Numbered from the stretch's first letter, positions 22,770 through 31,515 are shown. The stretch is 35,332 bases of DNA from an uncultured Lachnospiraceae bacterium (GCA_910588125.1 CAJUPI010000030.1:1-35332); one strand, 5' to 3'. Numbers and translations: made by a program. The notes: generated from the letters alone by a model not told the origin.

Positions 22770-22921
22770 TTATATTTCTGTAGACATATGGATATACGCT
22801 TCAAGCTCCTTTTTTAGGCAAGCACCAATAACAACAGGGCAGAAAATTCTTGTGGAATCCAGGACTTCCCCTTTTCATCCCAACAACGATCTCCTGCCCT
22901 GCCAGTATTTCTTTTCACGCC
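22770..22921 (-). pseudogene. Possible remnant of an Hsp70 (HscC-like) gene
   Basis: On the minus strand one frame reads GVKRNTGRAGDRCWDEKGKS then WIPQEFSALLLLVLA and stops; the next frame continues CLKKELEAYIHMSTEI and stops. The order KR-x-x-G, a GKS-x-x-P-x-E-x-SALLL helix, then LKK-x-x-EAY recalls the segment of Hsp70 proteins of the form GK-x-y-x-PEELSA-x-x-L-x-x-LK-x-DAEAYLG. The fragment has no start and is frameshifted, and ends three bases from the direct repeat of the mobile element. The likeness is suggestive only. Confidence 0.3.
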
Positions 22922-22942
22922 ATAATATATTGAAAAAATATA

Positions 22943-23842
22943 TCAGGAATTAGAAGGATAGCTTTTATATTTAAATTTTGCCATGGCTTCATAATCCGAT
23001 AACATACTCTTTCTAACCATTCTTAAGGTTGATTCCATCGTTTCTGTACTGAGATTTGTCCTTTTCTCTTCTTCCACCATTTGTGCCGGCACAAAATCTT
23101 TGCCGGAAAGCAACGCCGCCAGGACTCTGTGATGTCCTTCTATAATATAATGATAATTATCTGCATATATGATTTTAACAGGCGCTTGCAGTTTCGATGG
23201 GTTGTCAATATACTCCTGAACCTTCTGCCTGTCAATATCTTTAATTTCTATCGTAGGATATAATGATTTTGGTGAAATCATCATCTGGCCTTTCTCTGGA
23301 GCATTTTCTTTTACTTTTTCAAAAATAATACCTGCTAATATCTCTGGCGTATTCCACGTAGTGTCAATAATCAGATTATAATTCATATAATCTAAGTTAT
23401 TAATTTTGTATATTTCTTTGAACCGAATATTCTCAATTCTGCTTCGCTCCAGCAGCTTGAACTCAGCATCTTTTTCGTCTTGATAAGTCTCTTCGTTTCC
23501 TCTCGGAGATTTCATTACCCTTCTTGCCGCTTCCAACGGATCAATGGTTGCAAAAATATCATAGGCGTCTTCCACAAAATGAAATGCCATCCTTGAATCG
23601 AAAATAATATTTTCATCTTTACATTCGTGTGAGATTCTGACCACCTCATTGTCAATCAGATCGTCATACTTGGAATCCTTCCTCATCAGCTCATTCAGCT
23701 CCAGCGTACTAATTCCCATTTCCAATGCGATTTTCCTCTGAATCTCTCCTGTAGAATAAATCTTAAACCCGTGCTTTTCAGCAAGTAATTTACATATGGT
23801 CGATTTTCCGCTACCCAACTTTCCCGTAATCGTCAAGAACAT
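22943..23842 (-). CDS. P-loop (CMP-kinase-like) protein fused to a ParB/SerK-like domain
   Basis: 299 residues. The N-terminal half is a small nucleotide kinase: Walker A GKLGSGKST (7-15), then LLAEKHGFKIYSTGEIQRKI and MGISTLELNELM, a layout like archaeal-type cytidylate kinases, with an Arg-rich lid region (residues about 105-145). The C-terminal domain (about 190-260) has TIEIKDIDRQKVQEYI and a VKIIYADNYHYIIEGHHRVL stretch with EGHHR at 235-239, the signature of ParB/sulfiredoxin-fold proteins, which bind CTP or ATP and include free-serine kinases (SerK, SbnI). It has GGAGGTTAGGTT before the ATG and its own promoter. It follows the type III restriction island. The joint function is unknown. 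Confidence 0.75.
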   Translation of the reverse strand: MFLTITGKLGSGKSTICKLLAEKHGFKIYSTGEIQRKIALEMGISTLELNELMRKDSKYDDLIDNEVVRISHECKDENIIFDSRMAFHFVEDAYDIFATIDPLEAARRVMKSPRGNEETYQDEKDAEFKLLERSRIENIRFKEIYKINNLDYMNYNLIIDTTWNTPEILAGIIFEKVKENAPEKGQMMISPKSLYPTIEIKDIDRQKVQEYIDNPSKLQAPVKIIYADNYHYIIEGHHRVLAALLSGKDFVPAQMVEEEKRTNLSTETMESTLRMVRKSMLSDYEAMAKFKYKSYPSNS

Positions 23843-23880
23843 AACCTAACCTCCATTCGCTTTATTCTTCATTAATTTTC

Positions 23881-23909
23881 ATTATAAATAAACATTACAA
23901 GAAAGTAAA
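23881..23909 (-). promoter_or_regulatory. Promoter of the kinase-ParB fusion gene
   Basis: On the minus strand TTTACT (23904-23909), 17 bases and a perfect TATAAT (23881-23886). The gene can therefore be expressed independently of the restriction-modification genes upstream. Confidence 0.65.
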
Positions 23910-23959
23910 GCTATCTTTCTGATTTATCCTTCGAATGAAATCCCGCTCTTTTACCAAAA

Positions 23960-24865
23960 CTAATCTGCACTAGCATCCAGAACTTTATTTATCCTTGTAT
24001 TAAAACTATTGATTCCCTCAAGCGGAATCGGTACAGCCTCATCATCGCAAATCAAAAATTTCTCGCTTTTGCTATCCGTACCAACTCCTATGATTGAAAA
24101 AAAGGATATTAAAGTATCGCCGGTGCATTCGCCGTTTCCTTCATGATGTAGCGTCCAAAAATATGCCCCTGTCCTTTTTGCAAAATCATTCTGCAACATG
24201 TAATCGGATTTGTCATTGATATATGGCCTCCAAAAGGGGATTTTCGGTTTAGATGATCTTTTTATTTCAATCAATATTCCGTTTCCGAGCTTATCGACAA
24301 AAAATCCGTCAATATCCAGTTTAGTAATTTTTGATGACAGCTTAGCCCTGCTCCAAAACTGAAAATAATCTGCCAGCTTTTTATTCTTTGGTTTGCTCGT
24401 TCCTTCATCTTCAAAATCACATTCAATGATACGATATAAATAATTTTTCATTTCCAAACCCGATAAAACATGTGACTCATCTTCCGCAATATTCTTGCAG
24501 TAGAATTCTACTCTGTCCGGATCATATTCTAATATGGACGCTTCCCAATTATCATTATATTTTTTCCTTAAAGAAGGATAAACAATTGCAATAAAAGGCA
24601 CATCACTGTTACGTGCCATCTTTTTTGCATAAATAAATATCTGTTTAAATAATGGATCATCCCTGTATTTTTTATTTAATATATTAATTACATCATTTTT
24701 GTTAAGCTTTCGTGGATTATATTCTAACCCAATATTTAGAGTAAAACATCGCGTCTCTACACGGTCATCTTTATTCATCCCCCACAAAAGCATATTGTAA
24801 TCCTGATAGCCACAGATAAAGTTTTGAGGATATTTCCTGCTTAAATATTGGGCAAGCTCATCCAT
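23960..24865 (-). CDS. Predicted PD-(D/E)XK-type protein beside the type III RM genes
   Basis: 301 residues, no family recognised by name. Residues 183-204 read LDIDGFFVDKLGNGILIEIK, giving an acidic residue (D184 or D186), then E200-x-K202 after a hydrophobic strand, the arrangement of a PD-(D/E)XK nuclease core. A following FWRPYINDKSDYMLQNDFA helix could carry the fold's extra polar residue. The N-terminal 150 residues are mixed alpha/beta with IFIYAKKMARNSDVPFIAIV and no clear domain. AAAGGAAATAGGAAG precedes the ATG, and the gene starts 33 bases after res in the same direction. It may be a third RM component, an effector, or an anti-phage add-on; nuclease activity is inferred. Confidence 0.6.
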   Translation of the reverse strand: MDELAQYLSRKYPQNFICGYQDYNMLLWGMNKDDRVETRCFTLNIGLEYNPRKLNKNDVINILNKKYRDDPLFKQIFIYAKKMARNSDVPFIAIVYPSLRKKYNDNWEASILEYDPDRVEFYCKNIAEDESHVLSGLEMKNYLYRIIECDFEDEGTSKPKNKKLADYFQFWSRAKLSSKITKLDIDGFFVDKLGNGILIEIKRSSKPKIPFWRPYINDKSDYMLQNDFAKRTGAYFWTLHHEGNGECTGDTLISFFSIIGVGTDSKSEKFLICDDEAVPIPLEGINSFNTRINKVLDASAD

Positions 24866-24898
24866 CTTCCTATTTCCTTTCTTTTATTCTTACTCCTC

Positions 24899-27190
24899 TT
24901 ATACATCAAGGCATATATCGACAGCTTCCCTCAAAGTCGCGCATGTAATTGGCGATACGCATCCTTGCTTAACCATCCAAACCGTATATCCGGAGGTGTC
25001 TATTACCTCCTGGCGCCCATTATATCTCTTTTCGCTAATCAGCTTAACAATCAGCTCTTTTCCTTCACATGCTTTTTCAATATAAAACAATTTCCGATGG
25101 CTCTCTTCTGCAATCAAATGATTCCCCTTTGTATCTAAAGCAAGAATCGCGTCTTCCTTCCACACAATAAAATCCGGATTAAAGGTATCGGTTCCCTTTC
25201 CATCCAATAAAGGTATGCTGACAAATCCATTTACCGGATTGCGCATCCACAATATCTTCCTGCTATCTAATTCCCGGGCAAACTCCAGTTCAAAATTATT
25301 GAAATCGCTATAAAACGGATGTACCGCGTTATGGAAATGTTTCCTGTCATCAGAAACAAACACTTCGCCAACCGGTATCCCGTCCAGTGGATTTTGCATA
25401 ATTACAGAATTTCTTCGATATATGTCAGCAATTTTTTTGGCCTCATTTTTTATGTAGCTTGCTGCATTGCTGTTGTATTCGATTAAAGCATCAAATTTTT
25501 TAGTCGAGATATCGCATAGCGTTATGGCATCTTTTGCCAGCTTGCCCAGTTCTCTTTTAAAAATCCAGCGGACTCTCACTTCATTACTGTGATTTGTCTT
25601 ATAGGAAATTTCTTCCCCCAAATGGCGGCCGACCTCAGCAATCACCTGTATCTGATTTCCTGAACCAACGGTATTTTGTAAATCAGCACTGTAATCTATC
25701 ATTTTATCCAAAGTATCTTTAATTTCGGGCATGGCTTTTTGGGAATCAATAATAATGTCCGGAACCTCCACTTCAACGAGCGGTGCCGCAGTAGGGCGAT
25801 TGTTCCCTCTTTCTTTTCCTACATGATAAGATATCGTAATCTCTGGTATATCAACGGATAAGGTTTTTCTGATATCTTCCAATATAGATCTAAATACATC
25901 CTTTTCATCCGTCTTGATATAAAAATTGGCCATGTTCAGTATATCATCCGCATAATGTGTCGCATTTGGCTGACGCAGCACTCTTCCTATCACCTGCGTA
26001 ACCTGCGTATTGGATCCCATATCCTTATCAATGTATGCAAAATAACAGGCCGGATCATCCCATCCCTCCTGTAATGACTGATTGAAAATTATATGTCGAT
26101 AATTACCCGCCAGAAACTCCTCATAATCGTTATCCCCGCCGCTAAACAAATTAAAATTTACAGGCTTGGGAAATCGCCTGTCAAATTTCAGATTGCAGTA
26201 GACGGCAATCTCATTTGGATTCACCCCTTCACTCACCAGATATTTCCATATTTTTATTGGCCTCGCTTCTCTCTCCTCAAATGGAACTAAGGGACTGTCT
26301 ACTGCCGATGTTTCCAACAGCATATTAGTATTACTAACGTATATCGCCTTTGGTAAAAAATCACCGCCCAAATCGGCGACGGCCTGTTCGGATGCCTTCA
26401 AATCTTCCAGTAAATTATGGATTGCCATTTCCATAGGTGTCATATATCCGCCTATGGAAATAAATTTCTTAATCAGGCCACTATTTACTACCTGTTTATT
26501 GCTAACCGCTGTTATTAAATCAGAATCCGTCAAACCTTTTTCCTTTTTTAATCTGGCTATATACCATTCCAGTTCTTTGGGAACTTTAGTGGTGGCGCTG
26601 GCAGCAATGATAGCGGATGGTTCCAGATCTAACAGTAATCTCGTTTGCTGATCTGACAGATTATGCCCTTCATCATAAATAATTATCAGATTGCGTTTTA
26701 TTCCCTGATAGTTTTTTCTTATTTTCAGCATTTCCCATAAAGAACTATTTGCGTTATCAATTCCCGTCTGAAATACCCTTCTGTCCCCACCTTCTTTATC
26801 CTTTTGATTTATCTTACCTACCGTTGCTATAAGCAGAAGTCCCTGTGCATCGTCCAGCAAATCTGCTTCCTGACAGTCCAATAACGGTTTTACCAAATAG
26901 TCGGGAATATTATCTGCATATTTTCCAGTTGTAAAATTATCAATTGTCTGGCTGACAATCACCCTTCCCTTTGAGAGCCACAATACTACTGGCTGTGTAC
27001 TCGAATACGCGCGTATCTGTTCGATTGTATCCGCTAATATCAGGGTTTTTCCGGATCCGGTAATTGCTGAGAGATTCTGATAAAAAGGCACATATCTTCC
27101 CTTTAAAGCAGGCAGCGGTTCCTTCATATACTCACTATATCTTTTCGCTATCATCTCCGAAGCTTGTATTTGAAATTTCATTAATTCCAT
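24899..27190 (-). CDS. res: Type III restriction enzyme, Res subunit
   Basis: 763 residues; ATP-dependent translocase-nuclease that cuts unmethylated DNA together with Mod. Superfamily 2 helicase motifs in order: Walker A AITGSGKT (42-49), motif II DEGH (173-176), motif III SAT (198-200), GWDD (376-379), and motif VI QVIGRVLRQP (399-408). The C-terminal nuclease core is FNPDFIVW with LALDTKGNH (D673, then D686-x-K688), the usual PD...(D/E)-x-K of Res. It is shorter than the near-1000-residue P1/P15 enzymes but complete in motifs. Its ATG overlaps the mod stop (TAATG), so the two are translationally coupled. Confidence 0.92.
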   Translation of the reverse strand: MELMKFQIQASEMIAKRYSEYMKEPLPALKGRYVPFYQNLSAITGSGKTLILADTIEQIRAYSSTQPVVLWLSKGRVIVSQTIDNFTTGKYADNIPDYLVKPLLDCQEADLLDDAQGLLLIATVGKINQKDKEGGDRRVFQTGIDNANSSLWEMLKIRKNYQGIKRNLIIIYDEGHNLSDQQTRLLLDLEPSAIIAASATTKVPKELEWYIARLKKEKGLTDSDLITAVSNKQVVNSGLIKKFISIGGYMTPMEMAIHNLLEDLKASEQAVADLGGDFLPKAIYVSNTNMLLETSAVDSPLVPFEEREARPIKIWKYLVSEGVNPNEIAVYCNLKFDRRFPKPVNFNLFSGGDNDYEEFLAGNYRHIIFNQSLQEGWDDPACYFAYIDKDMGSNTQVTQVIGRVLRQPNATHYADDILNMANFYIKTDEKDVFRSILEDIRKTLSVDIPEITISYHVGKERGNNRPTAAPLVEVEVPDIIIDSQKAMPEIKDTLDKMIDYSADLQNTVGSGNQIQVIAEVGRHLGEEISYKTNHSNEVRVRWIFKRELGKLAKDAITLCDISTKKFDALIEYNSNAASYIKNEAKKIADIYRRNSVIMQNPLDGIPVGEVFVSDDRKHFHNAVHPFYSDFNNFELEFARELDSRKILWMRNPVNGFVSIPLLDGKGTDTFNPDFIVWKEDAILALDTKGNHLIAEESHRKLFYIEKACEGKELIVKLISEKRYNGRQEVIDTSGYTVWMVKQGCVSPITCATLREAVDICLDV

Positions 27191-29178
27191 TACTCGTCTC
27201 CCTGATTGTTATACCGATCGCTATTTTCATTCAATCCTAAATGCAGCAATATTTTATCGGGTATTTGATAAAATTTCACTTTAGCCGTTTGATAAATCTG
27301 ATATCGGGCATATACATGAAATGGTGTCTTGACTCCTTCCTCTTTAGCCTCCTGCAATAGCTCCATATATGTTTGTTGGTTTAATTCCCCAACTGAATTT
27401 TTCCCGTCCCAAATTATGAAAAACCCTTCATTTAAAATATTGCGCCCAACTAAATATTTATAATCCTTTTCAATTCTATCGATGGCGCTAGTTGTTCTTC
27501 TTCTGTCGTCTTCCCAGTGAGTAGTGATAATAACATCGATCAATTCTTCTCTCTGCATCTCAAGAATCGCCTTGGCGTCCACCTCTTTATCTAATTCCCA
27601 ATACTCAAACCCATTCGATATCGCCGGCTCTAAAATCTCTGTTTCTCCGTCTTTGTTCACACGTTCTCCCGTAATGGCACGCTTTATCCTTTCTCGTGTC
27701 AATGTCTTTGCATATTCATCCGTTCCTTCGCCCTTTTCAATCAGCAAAAAATTCCTTCTGCTGCCCGATAATTCATTTAGCTCTAATACTGCATGTCCTG
27801 TCGTTCCGGATCCTGCAAATGGATCTAACACGATCCCCTCACTCGGGCACCATAATTGAATAATCTTTTCAATTAACTTTAATGGCTTTACTGTCTGAAA
27901 ATCATGTCCCTTCCCCAATACATAATCCAATTCTTTTATTCCTGTCTGGCTATGCCCGCTCTCCTCATGAGTCCATGACTGGCAATCCAATTCAAACAAT
28001 TCATCATAGTCTTCATCTGCCCAAAAGGTCAATGGCACTTTCCCCTGCTTAACATATTTTAAATATCGTTTAACCGCAGGCCTCCCATATCCGCTCCTCA
28101 AAAAGTAGAGCTCTGGCATCGTCTGCTGATCTCTTATCTCTAAAGCCTTCTTTTCCGCTTTGAGAATAATATCATCTTTTAAGTCACCTATATCTACAAC
28201 GGGATTGTTATCTAAATTCTGTTCCTCTGGTATCTCAGGAATCGCCGCCCCTTTCATCACTAATGCTTTGGGCCTGCCATCCCCCAGATCCTTTTCCATA
28301 TATTTTGTTCCCCAGGCTTCCAAATATGCCTTCATATTTTTTTTAGTGTTTCGCCATGAACCAGTCCCCGGATAATGCAACGCTCCGGTAAACGGAGACT
28401 GAATCGCATATCTGTCTTTATCCGATTTTGTGCGGGCGATCGGATTATCATCACGCCATAATCCCTGCGGATCTTTGTCGGGGTTTTTGTACTTCGCATT
28501 CATTTGATCCGTACGCCCCAGCAGTCCCGTCCTGGTCTGCTCTTTATTTTTAGAATACACAAGGACATATTCCGTTGCGCTGGATAAGTGTGTACTGTCA
28601 TTCTTTGGTGCATAAGATTTCTGCCAGTTAATGATACCGATTCTGTTTTCCTCTCCAAAAACTTCGTTTAACAGCATTCCCAAATGAAACAGCTCTCTCT
28701 CATCAATGCAAATGGCGAGCACTCCATTGGATTTTAACATAGCTCGCATCATCTGAATTCTTGGAAGCATGAACTTCATCCATTTCGTATGCCTCGAGCC
28801 ATCTTCTACTGTAACCAACTCCCCCAGCTCCGGATCATTGGGATCGGTATCCCACTTATCGTTATATCTGAAATCTTTGCCGGTATTATAAGGCGGATCG
28901 GTAACAATCAAATCTATCTGCCCCTTGTATTTATATAAAGTAACCATGGCCTGCAAATTCTCGCCGTCAATCAGTACATTCTTTCCCTTTGATTTTTCTG
29001 TTGCAAAAGACAACTCTTTGTTTACCTTAATCACTCTTGGCATTACTTTTCTTTCTATCACCTGCGCGGTTCTCTTTCCATTAAAAGATAACGTAATTCC
29101 GCCATTAAGCATCTTTTTGGCAAACTCTAATAATTCTTCCTTGCTCATAAGCTCCAAACTATGTAAGCTGTTATCCAT
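27190..29178 (-). CDS. mod: Type III DNA methyltransferase, Mod subunit
   Basis: 662 residues; recognises the target and methylates adenine N6 on one strand. Catalytic motif IV DPPYNTG (94-100) precedes the AdoMet-binding LDPFAGSGTT (451-460), so it is a beta-class enzyme as usual for type III. The wide central region (about 180-430) is the target-recognition part. A short helical N-terminus (SKEELLEFAKKM) precedes ENLQAMVTLYKYKGQIDLIV. GGAGAAAG lies upstream of the ATG. Promoter at 29294-29322. No phase-variable simple repeat was seen inside. Base use is visibly more AT-rich than in the pyrC-to-trmH genes, consistent with horizontal gain. Confidence 0.94.
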   Translation of the reverse strand: MDNSLHSLELMSKEELLEFAKKMLNGGITLSFNGKRTAQVIERKVMPRVIKVNKELSFATEKSKGKNVLIDGENLQAMVTLYKYKGQIDLIVTDPPYNTGKDFRYNDKWDTDPNDPELGELVTVEDGSRHTKWMKFMLPRIQMMRAMLKSNGVLAICIDERELFHLGMLLNEVFGEENRIGIINWQKSYAPKNDSTHLSSATEYVLVYSKNKEQTRTGLLGRTDQMNAKYKNPDKDPQGLWRDDNPIARTKSDKDRYAIQSPFTGALHYPGTGSWRNTKKNMKAYLEAWGTKYMEKDLGDGRPKALVMKGAAIPEIPEEQNLDNNPVVDIGDLKDDIILKAEKKALEIRDQQTMPELYFLRSGYGRPAVKRYLKYVKQGKVPLTFWADEDYDELFELDCQSWTHEESGHSQTGIKELDYVLGKGHDFQTVKPLKLIEKIIQLWCPSEGIVLDPFAGSGTTGHAVLELNELSGSRRNFLLIEKGEGTDEYAKTLTRERIKRAITGERVNKDGETEILEPAISNGFEYWELDKEVDAKAILEMQREELIDVIITTHWEDDRRRTTSAIDRIEKDYKYLVGRNILNEGFFIIWDGKNSVGELNQQTYMELLQEAKEEGVKTPFHVYARYQIYQTAKVKFYQIPDKILLHLGLNENSDRYNNQGDE

Positions 29179-29293
29179 TATAATCTTTCTCCATACCTGT
29201 ATGCCGTTATATCGTTAGCTCAACTAAAATTAAAAGCCCTGTTGCGCTCTGTTGTTTCTCCTCATGCTATTTAATGAAAAATAACTTTCGTCT

Positions 29294-29322
29294 ATTTTAC
29301 CATTGATATATATGAAAAGCAA
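29294..29322 (-). promoter_or_regulatory. Promoter of the type III RM operon
   Basis: On the minus strand TTGCTT (29317-29322), a 17-base spacer and TAAAAT (29294-29299). The leader would be about 110 bases. Confidence 0.5.
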
Positions 29323-29357
29323 CTTATAATACCTATCCGATTTTCCCGCTCACTAAA

Positions 29358-29491
29358 ACGCCCGCCATTTCTCTTATCTCATGTCCGGCTGTTCACGAAC
29401 ATATAGTCTGATATTGGCGGACTATGTCCGTTAAGAGCAGACTGTGTATACGTGAACTATCCAAACACAAGATAAAGAAATGGCGGACGGT
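29358..29491. repeat. Imperfect 134-bp palindrome between the RM and PTS operons
   Basis: Outer arms CCGCCATTTCTCTTATCT (29362-29379) and AGATAAAGAAATGGCGG (29470-29486), extending a few more bases outward; inner arms GTTCACGAACATATAGTCTG (29391-29410) and CAGACTGTGTATACGTGAAC (29438-29457); and CGGAC-TAT-GTCCG near the centre. The 351-base gap between mod and PTS IIA holds this structure and the RM promoter and no gene. Its sequence differs from the CAATG-ended element. It may be a separate mobile hairpin, or serve as a terminator for the PTS operon. Confidence 0.65.
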
Positions 29492-29529
29492 TTATTTTGT
29501 AACGCCCTCATCTGTAGTTTTCTTTTGCG

Positions 29530-29844
29530 CTACTTCATTATTTTTTTATAGACATCAATGAACTCCTCTGCCAAAACCCGGAATGTTTCGGCACTCATGA
29601 GCTGGTCTTCCGCGTGCATCAAGATAAGGCCTGCTTCTTCTAGCTCTCCCTTTGCATCCAATGTCAAAAGATCTGCATGAATGTGATGGCCCTGGGTATA
29701 AGCCGCATCCCCCTGCATAATCTGTTCCTCCGCCCCTTCAAAATCCCCTTTTTTTGCACACTGTACGGCATTGATAAAACACGATCTTGCAGTTCCCACA
29801 TAAGTGATAATTCCAAAACATGCTGTTTCAAATTGCTCAGTCAT
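29530..29844 (-). CDS. PTS lactose/cellobiose-family IIA component
   Basis: 104 residues, a small helical cytoplasmic phosphocarrier. The phosphorylated His is predicted as His77 in LMHAEDQLM, matching His78 of the lactose IIA protein, and GHHIHADLL near residue 52-60 is also family-typical. It takes phosphate from HPr and passes it to IIB. It is the last gene of the operon, 12 bases after IIC, with AAAGGAGGACAAA before the ATG. Confidence 0.93.
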   Translation of the reverse strand: MTEQFETACFGIITYVGTARSCFINAVQCAKKGDFEGAEEQIMQGDAAYTQGHHIHADLLTLDAKGELEEAGLILMHAEDQLMSAETFRVLAEEFIDVYKKIMK

Positions 29845-29856
29845 TTTGTCCTCCTT

Positions 29857-31170
29857 TTACCATTCATCGTCTTGTTCTTCTTTTTCTTTTTTTGCTTCTT
29901 CAATCAGGTTCATCTTATCAACTCTTCGTACAAAAGGAAGGTAAATTAGAAAAGATAAACTGAGGATAATAATCTGTAAAAGTGCTGTCCGCCAGCCTCC
30001 GATTAAAAACCCGGAGATAATCGGCGGGCAAGTCCAGGGGACCTGAACAGCACCATAGAGCGGACAAAGCCCAGTATAAAGCGCTATGTACTGCAATACA
30101 CAGGCAACTACCGGCATGGCAATAAACGGGAAAGCCAGCATAGGATTCATCACAATCGGGATACCAAACAAAATCGGTTCGTTAATATTAAACAATGCCG
30201 GCACCAACTCCAGCCTTCCCAATGTTTTTAACTGCTTTGATTTTGCAAGGAAAAACATATAAATAACAAGCCCAATGGTAATTCCCGCACCAGTTGTATT
30301 GATAAACTGATCCAAAAACTGCATGGTTACAATGTGGCCTCCGTTTTTTACCGTCAACTCGATCCCCTTATCAATCAAAGCCTGGTTTTCCAGGCCGTTG
30401 GCCTGAAGAATACCGGTCATAATGCCGCCGACAATCGTTGAACCATGTACGCCGAAAAACCATAAAAACGGAGTCAAAAAGCACATCAGGACTGCTCCGC
30501 CGATAGAATCCGTCATGCTTTGGAGCGGCGTCTGAATAACATTGTAAATCCCCTCCATAGCCGTCATATGAAATCCCATGGAAAAGATTCCATGAACAGC
30601 TGTTGCCCCGGTTACAATAACGGCCCCGGGAACCAGCGCCGAAAACGCGTTGGATACACCATCAGGAACACCTGCCGGCATCTTAATTTTAATGTTCCTT
30701 TTTAGAAACCAGCAATAGACATAAGCTACAATCAATCCTACAATAATTGCACCGACCATGCCTTTTCCGGCTGTCCAGCTTTTATCGATAATACCCCCCA
30801 CTACATCTCCGCTTTCTGTCACAATTGATGCGGGTGTCATCATAATAAAGACGCCAAGAGCAACAATTGCCCCACTTAATGGTTCCTGTCCCTCTAATTT
30901 GATATAGTTATAGGCGATGCCAAGAACCGCTATCATCGCACTGATATTAAATGTTGCACCATTTGCCTGTTCCAGCACGGCTTTGATGCCTGTTTGTTCA
31001 AGCATGTTTACAACTGCCGGAATCGGGAAGTTCGTAATGATCAGGAATACTGAGCCTACGATCAGAAGCGGCATAGAATAGACCATACCATCCTTAATTG
31101 CCTGTATCCCTTTCGTATTAACAAACGCCATAATCCTGGGGATTATTTTATCATTCATTAATTGTTTCAT
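29857..31170 (-). CDS. PTS lactose/cellobiose-family IIC permease
   Basis: 437 residues, multispanning membrane transport channel of the system. The start MKQLMNDKIIPRIMAFVNTK is typical, followed by KDGMVYSMPLLIVGSVFLII. The conserved substrate-site motif NINEPILFGIPIVMNP lies in the C-terminal half, and VPWTCPPIISGFL near the end is also typical. AGAAAGGAAATGAG precedes the ATG. With IIB and IIA as separate genes this is a complete three-part permease. A beta-glucoside such as cellobiose is suggested by the neighbouring GH1 enzyme. Confidence 0.95.
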   Translation of the reverse strand: MKQLMNDKIIPRIMAFVNTKGIQAIKDGMVYSMPLLIVGSVFLIITNFPIPAVVNMLEQTGIKAVLEQANGATFNISAMIAVLGIAYNYIKLEGQEPLSGAIVALGVFIMMTPASIVTESGDVVGGIIDKSWTAGKGMVGAIIVGLIVAYVYCWFLKRNIKIKMPAGVPDGVSNAFSALVPGAVIVTGATAVHGIFSMGFHMTAMEGIYNVIQTPLQSMTDSIGGAVLMCFLTPFLWFFGVHGSTIVGGIMTGILQANGLENQALIDKGIELTVKNGGHIVTMQFLDQFINTTGAGITIGLVIYMFFLAKSKQLKTLGRLELVPALFNINEPILFGIPIVMNPMLAFPFIAMPVVACVLQYIALYTGLCPLYGAVQVPWTCPPIISGFLIGGWRTALLQIIILSLSFLIYLPFVRRVDKMNLIEEAKKEKEEQDDEW

Positions 31171-31203
31171 CTCTCATTTCCTTTCTGACACTCGTATATT
31201 TGC

Positions 31204-31515
31204 TTATTTCCCTGCCGCCAGCTTAAAAGCAAACCGCAGCACGCTCATCCCATTGCACATCCCGTAATCGGCCATGGGAATAACGTCAACAGGAACGCCT
31301 TTTGCATCGCATATTTCTTTTGCTTTGGAAAGCTGATATCCCACTTGCGGCCCCAAAAGGGCGACATCAGCCTCCCCGATCAGCCTTTCCATATCAAGAA
31401 TTGGATAGGCTTTGATATCCACTTCCTTTTCTTTTTCTTTTGCTGCTTCTTCCATCTTTTTTACAAGCAGGCTAGTTGACATTCCATTTGCACAAAATAA
31501 TCTGATTTTTAGCAT
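31204..31515 (-). CDS. PTS lactose/cellobiose-family IIB component
   Basis: 103 residues. The phosphorylated cysteine is Cys8 in IRLFCANGMSTSLLV, the hallmark P-loop of this IIB family. ALLGPQVGYQLSKAKEI and VPVDVIPMADYGMCNG follow as expected. It passes phosphate from IIA to the incoming sugar. It lies 60 bases after the glucosidase and 33 before IIC; GAAGGAGGATGTAATAC is a strong ribosome site. Confidence 0.95.
   Translation of the reverse strand: MLKIRLFCANGMSTSLLVKKMEEAAKEKEKEVDIKAYPILDMERLIGEADVALLGPQVGYQLSKAKEICDAKGVPVDVIPMADYGMCNGMSVLRFAFKLAAGK

Noticed and set aside
22144..22953. + strand ORFs across the ferredoxin gene and the palindromic element
   Set aside because: They are antisense to well-supported genes or run through inverted repeats; no start site or motif.
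29358..29491. CRISPR-like repeat array
   Set aside because: The similarities are inverted, not direct, and there are no regular spacers.
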